Both the position numbers and the translations under genes were made by a program. Below, piece by piece: positions 15,989 to 17,979 of a stretch of 17,979 nt of DNA. Position 1 is the first letter of the stretch, and every line of letters begins with the position of its first letter. Source of the DNA: B73-G16 sp964448445 (GTDB taxonomy: Bacteria > Desulfobacterota > B13-G15); NCBI GenBank assembly GCA_964448445.1, contig CAYVAU010000029.1:1-17979 (forward strand). Direction: 5' to 3'. The notes below the pieces were generated by a model. It saw only the letters and a program-made list of their open reading frames with translations, was not told the origin of the DNA and did not search any database.

Positions 15989-16630
15989 ATGAAGGTCCTC
16001 TTGATAGAGGACGATTCCCTCCTGGGCCAGTCCCTGAAGGAGTACCTGGAGCTGAAGGGAATCCAGGTCAAGTGGTTGACCGATGGGGGTGATGTGGAGA
16101 TGGTTCTGCTTACGGAATCCTTTGATGTAATCATTTTAGACCTCATCCTTCCTCACCAGAGGGGAGAAGATATCCTCAAGAAATTGAGGGCCAGTGGGGT
16201 GGACATTCCCGTCCTCATCCTCACGGCCAAAAGGTCCCTTGCGGACAAGGAGGTATGTTTTGATTACGGTGCCGATGATTTCCTCTCCAAGCCCTTCCAT
16301 CCCAAGGAACTGCTGCTGAGGCTTAAGGCCTTGGCCCGCCGGGGTAGAAGGCGCTTCGTCCAGTTGGGGGATCTGCGGGTTGATCTGGACGGAGGGGTGG
16401 TCTACAGGGGCGAGCAGGAGGTGAAGCTTTCCAAGAAGGCGTGGATGCTTCTGTCGCTGCTTCTGCGTCACCGCGGAGAAGTGGTTAGCAAAGAAAAGAT
16501 CTTGAATTATGTGTGGGGAGGAGATCCTGTAGGCGAGGAAATCATCAGGGTGTACATCAAGGAGTTGCGGAAAATCCTACCTTCCGATTCCATTGAAACT
16601 TACAAGGGCAGGGGATACCGATTAAAGTAG
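15989..16630 (+). CDS. OmpR/PhoB-type response regulator
   Basis: The 213-residue protein has a receiver domain (1-110) with the acidic pocket E7-D8-D9, phospho-acceptor D51 (ILDLILP), T79 and K101 (SKPF). A winged-helix DNA-binding domain follows (about 120-213), with the RGEVVSKEKILNYVWG recognition-side segment (about 161-176) and the YKGRGYRLK end. It should be phosphorylated by the kinase encoded just downstream. It is read from its own promoter and faces away from greA. The promoter region it shares with greA is a possible target, but no direct-repeat operator was obvious. Confidence 0.95.
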   Translation: MKVLLIEDDSLLGQSLKEYLELKGIQVKWLTDGGDVEMVLLTESFDVIILDLILPHQRGEDILKKLRASGVDIPVLILTAKRSLADKEVCFDYGADDFLSKPFHPKELLLRLKALARRGRRRFVQLGDLRVDLDGGVVYRGEQEVKLSKKAWMLLSLLLRHRGEVVSKEKILNYVWGGDPVGEEIIRVYIKELRKILPSDSIETYKGRGYRLK

Positions 16631-16662
16631 GTTTTGAACACAAGTTTCTCGGAGCCTTCTTT

Positions 16663-17586
16663 TTGACGCTGCTGGTGGGGGTTTCCGCCCTGAATTTCAT
16701 AGCGGTGAGATTTTACCGTGCTGAATTGTTATCGAATCTTCGGCAAGATGCCGAACTCCATTTGAGGTCCTTTGAAAGGGGCCATCGACTTCCCTCCTAT
16801 ATCAGAATCTCCGAGATCCCCCTGCGCGGGGAAGACCTTGTGCTGTTTAATCCTTCCTATAAGGGAAAGTTCGTCTTCCTCGACCTCTCGATTGCAAAGC
16901 GCAAGCTCCGCAATTTCGCTTTGAACCTGCTCCTATGGGAATCCTTCCTTGTGTTGAGTTTGGGGTATGTTTTTTACAAACTCCTCTGGAGATATGTGAA
17001 GGAACGCGAGCAAAACAGGCAGTTTTTAGAATTGATGTTGCTCATCCTTTCGCACAGAATCGGCAATTTTCTGGCAGCCCAGCGGGTTAACATTGAAATG
17101 CTCAAGGAGGGTGCAGGATCCGTAGTCCTTGAACGTCTCGAAGGGGCTACAAGCTACATGGAGGACCAGTTCCGTCGCACAGTGGAGTTGATACGGCGTT
17201 TTCCCAAAGCAGGGGAGGGGGTGGAAGAGGTGGATTTGAAGGAATTGCTTCAGCGCGTCCTTGTGCCCTTTGAGGGATATTTTAAAGATAAGCGACTGCA
17301 ACTGGAGCTGGAGGATGTGAAGGTAAAGGCTCCCCATACTGACCTGGAGATGATGGTTTATTTGCTTGTGGAAAACTCCGCCAGATATTCCCGGGGCTAT
17401 GTGCGAATTTCCTTAACGAAGGAAGGGAAGGGGGCAAGGATTGTTTTGGAAAACGACATTGCCTTCGATGTTCCCCGCGGTAGCGGCCTTGGGCTTGAGC
17501 TGGCCAGAAGGCTTGCAGAAAGGATCGGGGCTAGGGTGGAGGTTTCCGAAGGGCAGGGCCGTTTTCGCCAGGAGTTGTTCCTTTGA
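16663..17586 (+). CDS. Small membrane sensor histidine kinase
   Basis: The first conventional start is TTG at 16663 (307 residues), with GGAG eight bases upstream. From it, a membrane helix (about 2-15) is only 14 residues long. A periplasmic loop of about 65 residues, a second helix (about 85-108), a dimerization and histidine helix (HRIGNFL, H131), and an ATPase domain with the N-box VENSARYS (N238) and GSGLGL (273-278) follow. The G1 box is degenerate, LEND in place of DNGxG, and no F-box is evident. In-frame codons upstream of TTG continue the first helix, and an ATT at 16621 would give a 321-residue protein with a complete 21-residue helix and overlap the regulator stop. The signal is unknown. 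Confidence 0.9.
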   Translation: MTLLVGVSALNFIAVRFYRAELLSNLRQDAELHLRSFERGHRLPSYIRISEIPLRGEDLVLFNPSYKGKFVFLDLSIAKRKLRNFALNLLLWESFLVLSLGYVFYKLLWRYVKEREQNRQFLELMLLILSHRIGNFLAAQRVNIEMLKEGAGSVVLERLEGATSYMEDQFRRTVELIRRFPKAGEGVEEVDLKELLQRVLVPFEGYFKDKRLQLELEDVKVKAPHTDLEMMVYLLVENSARYSRGYVRISLTKEGKGARIVLENDIAFDVPRGSGLGLELARRLAERIGARVEVSEGQGRFRQELFL

Positions 17587-17650
17587 GCGGTTGTGGGTTT
17601 CTTTTTTGGTCTAATGATCCTGTCGGTGGATTTTTGTTATACTTTATTTG
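17587..17650 (+). promoter_or_regulatory. Promoter with extended -10 ahead of the coiled-coil gene
   Basis: The 64-base gap holds an extended -10, TGTTATACT, with TATACT at 17638-17643; a -35 box is weak. The gap is T-rich (CTTTTTTGG) but no stem-loop terminator for the kinase gene was found. The -10 ends seven bases before the ATG at 17651, so the transcript would start at or next to the initiation codon. Confidence 0.6.
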
Positions 17651-17979
17651 ATGCCCATCAGTGTGAAGTTCATAAAGAGGCTTGAGAGCGTTTCTCCTGA
17701 GCTGAGGCAGGTGCTCCTTGAGCTTCTGGAGGAGGTGGAGCGCCAGAGGGAGGAATCTGTCACCAAGCGGGAGTTCAATGAGCTGAAGGAGATCGTCAGG
17801 GAGCTGGCCCAGAGGGTCAACGAGCTTGCCGAGGCCCAGAGGAGGACGGAGCAAAGAGTAGAGGAGCTTGCTGAGGCCCAGAGGAGGACGGAGCAAAGAG
17901 TAGAGGAGCTTGCCGAGGCCCAGAGGAGGACTGAGGAGGAGATCCGCAAGCTCGCCCAGGGGCAGCGCAGGTTGAGGCA
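17651..17979 (+). CDS. Coiled-coil protein with heptad repeats, 5' part only
   Basis: The frame stays open from ATG 17651 to the window edge (109 codons) and the gene is cut by the edge. The product opens with MPISVKFIKRLESV, then a continuous helix rich in E, R, Q and L. From about residue 57 it repeats the 14-residue unit EAQRRTEQRVEELA, two heptads with hydrophobic a/d positions. Such heads, ahead of a PD-(D/E)XK-like nuclease domain, are common in DUF3782-type proteins of thermophiles, but that domain would lie outside this window, so the family is only a guess. No Shine-Dalgarno sequence is present; the start looks leaderless. Confidence 0.7.
   Translation, partial: MPISVKFIKRLESVSPELRQVLLELLEEVERQREESVTKREFNELKEIVRELAQRVNELAEAQRRTEQRVEELAEAQRRTEQRVEELAEAQRRTEEEIRKLAQGQRRLR
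17819..17930 (+). repeat. 42-base tandem repeat coding for coiled-coil heptads
   Basis: Units start at 17831, 17873 and 17915 (period 42). The first two differ by one base of 42 (the last, T or C). The third is identical for its first 16 bases and then degenerates. Each unit is GAGGCCCAGAGGAGGACGG followed by a stretch ending GAGGAGCTTGC. A divergent copy precedes 17831. The near identity at DNA level points to recent in-frame unit duplication. Confidence 0.9.

Noticed and set aside
17587..17637. An intrinsic terminator after the kinase gene
   Set aside because: There are T-runs but no stem preceding them, so no terminator can be supported.
1..17979. CRISPR array, tRNA or rRNA genes, insertion sequences, or phage or defence genes
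   Set aside because: No spaced identical repeats, cloverleaf, rRNA signature, transposase motif or defence domain was recognised; nearly every base is within an assigned gene.

Overview
The window is an almost gap-free, core-type chromosomal segment with roughly even base composition (about 50-55% G+C by eye). It comes from a Gram-negative-type (diderm) bacterium: the LptF/LptG pair implies lipopolysaccharide or a similar glycolipid sent to an outer membrane. Heavy use of AGG/AGA for arginine, charged compact proteins and overlapping genes suggest a thermophilic bacterium of a deep-branching phylum, but this is inference and I cannot name the lineage. No rRNA, tRNA, CRISPR array, insertion sequence or phage gene was seen.

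Layout. (1) Bases 1-66 are probably the 3' end of an upstream + strand gene. (2) Bases 129-6389 (+) form a five-gene envelope operon with gaps of 0-7 bases: an exported, membrane-anchored protein with three NEW3-like repeats, an ABC-2 ATPase, its permease, an exported SLT-type lytic transglycosylase, and an exported fused-dimer M16 zinc peptidase. (3) Bases 6373-15850 (-) form a nine-gene operon read right to left: greA, exported DJ-1/PfpI protein, YfcE-like metallophosphoesterase, Yip1-family membrane protein, gltX, smc, lptF, lptG, MTH1187-family thiamine-binding protein. Most junctions are ATGA/GTGA or 11-base overlaps, so translation is probably coupled along most of it. The two operons converge and their last genes overlap by 17 bases. 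(4) Bases 15851-15988 hold two divergent promoters, one for the greA operon and one for a two-component system. (5) Bases 15989-17586 (+) encode an OmpR-type response regulator and a small sensor kinase whose true start may be a rare ATT codon. (6) From 17651 to the window end is the 5' part of a coiled-coil protein with a 42-base tandem repeat and an apparently leaderless start.

How the genes fit together. Most of the content is housekeeping: transcript proofreading (GreA), Glu-tRNA charging, chromosome condensation (SMC) and glycolipid transport (LptFG). The first operon looks like an envelope export and remodelling unit whose substrate is unknown. I found no convincing new defence or mobile system. 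The best leads are the SMC signature-motif change, the kinase start, the leaderless repeat gene, the altered phosphoesterase metal motif and the NEW3/ABC/transglycosylase/M16 cluster.
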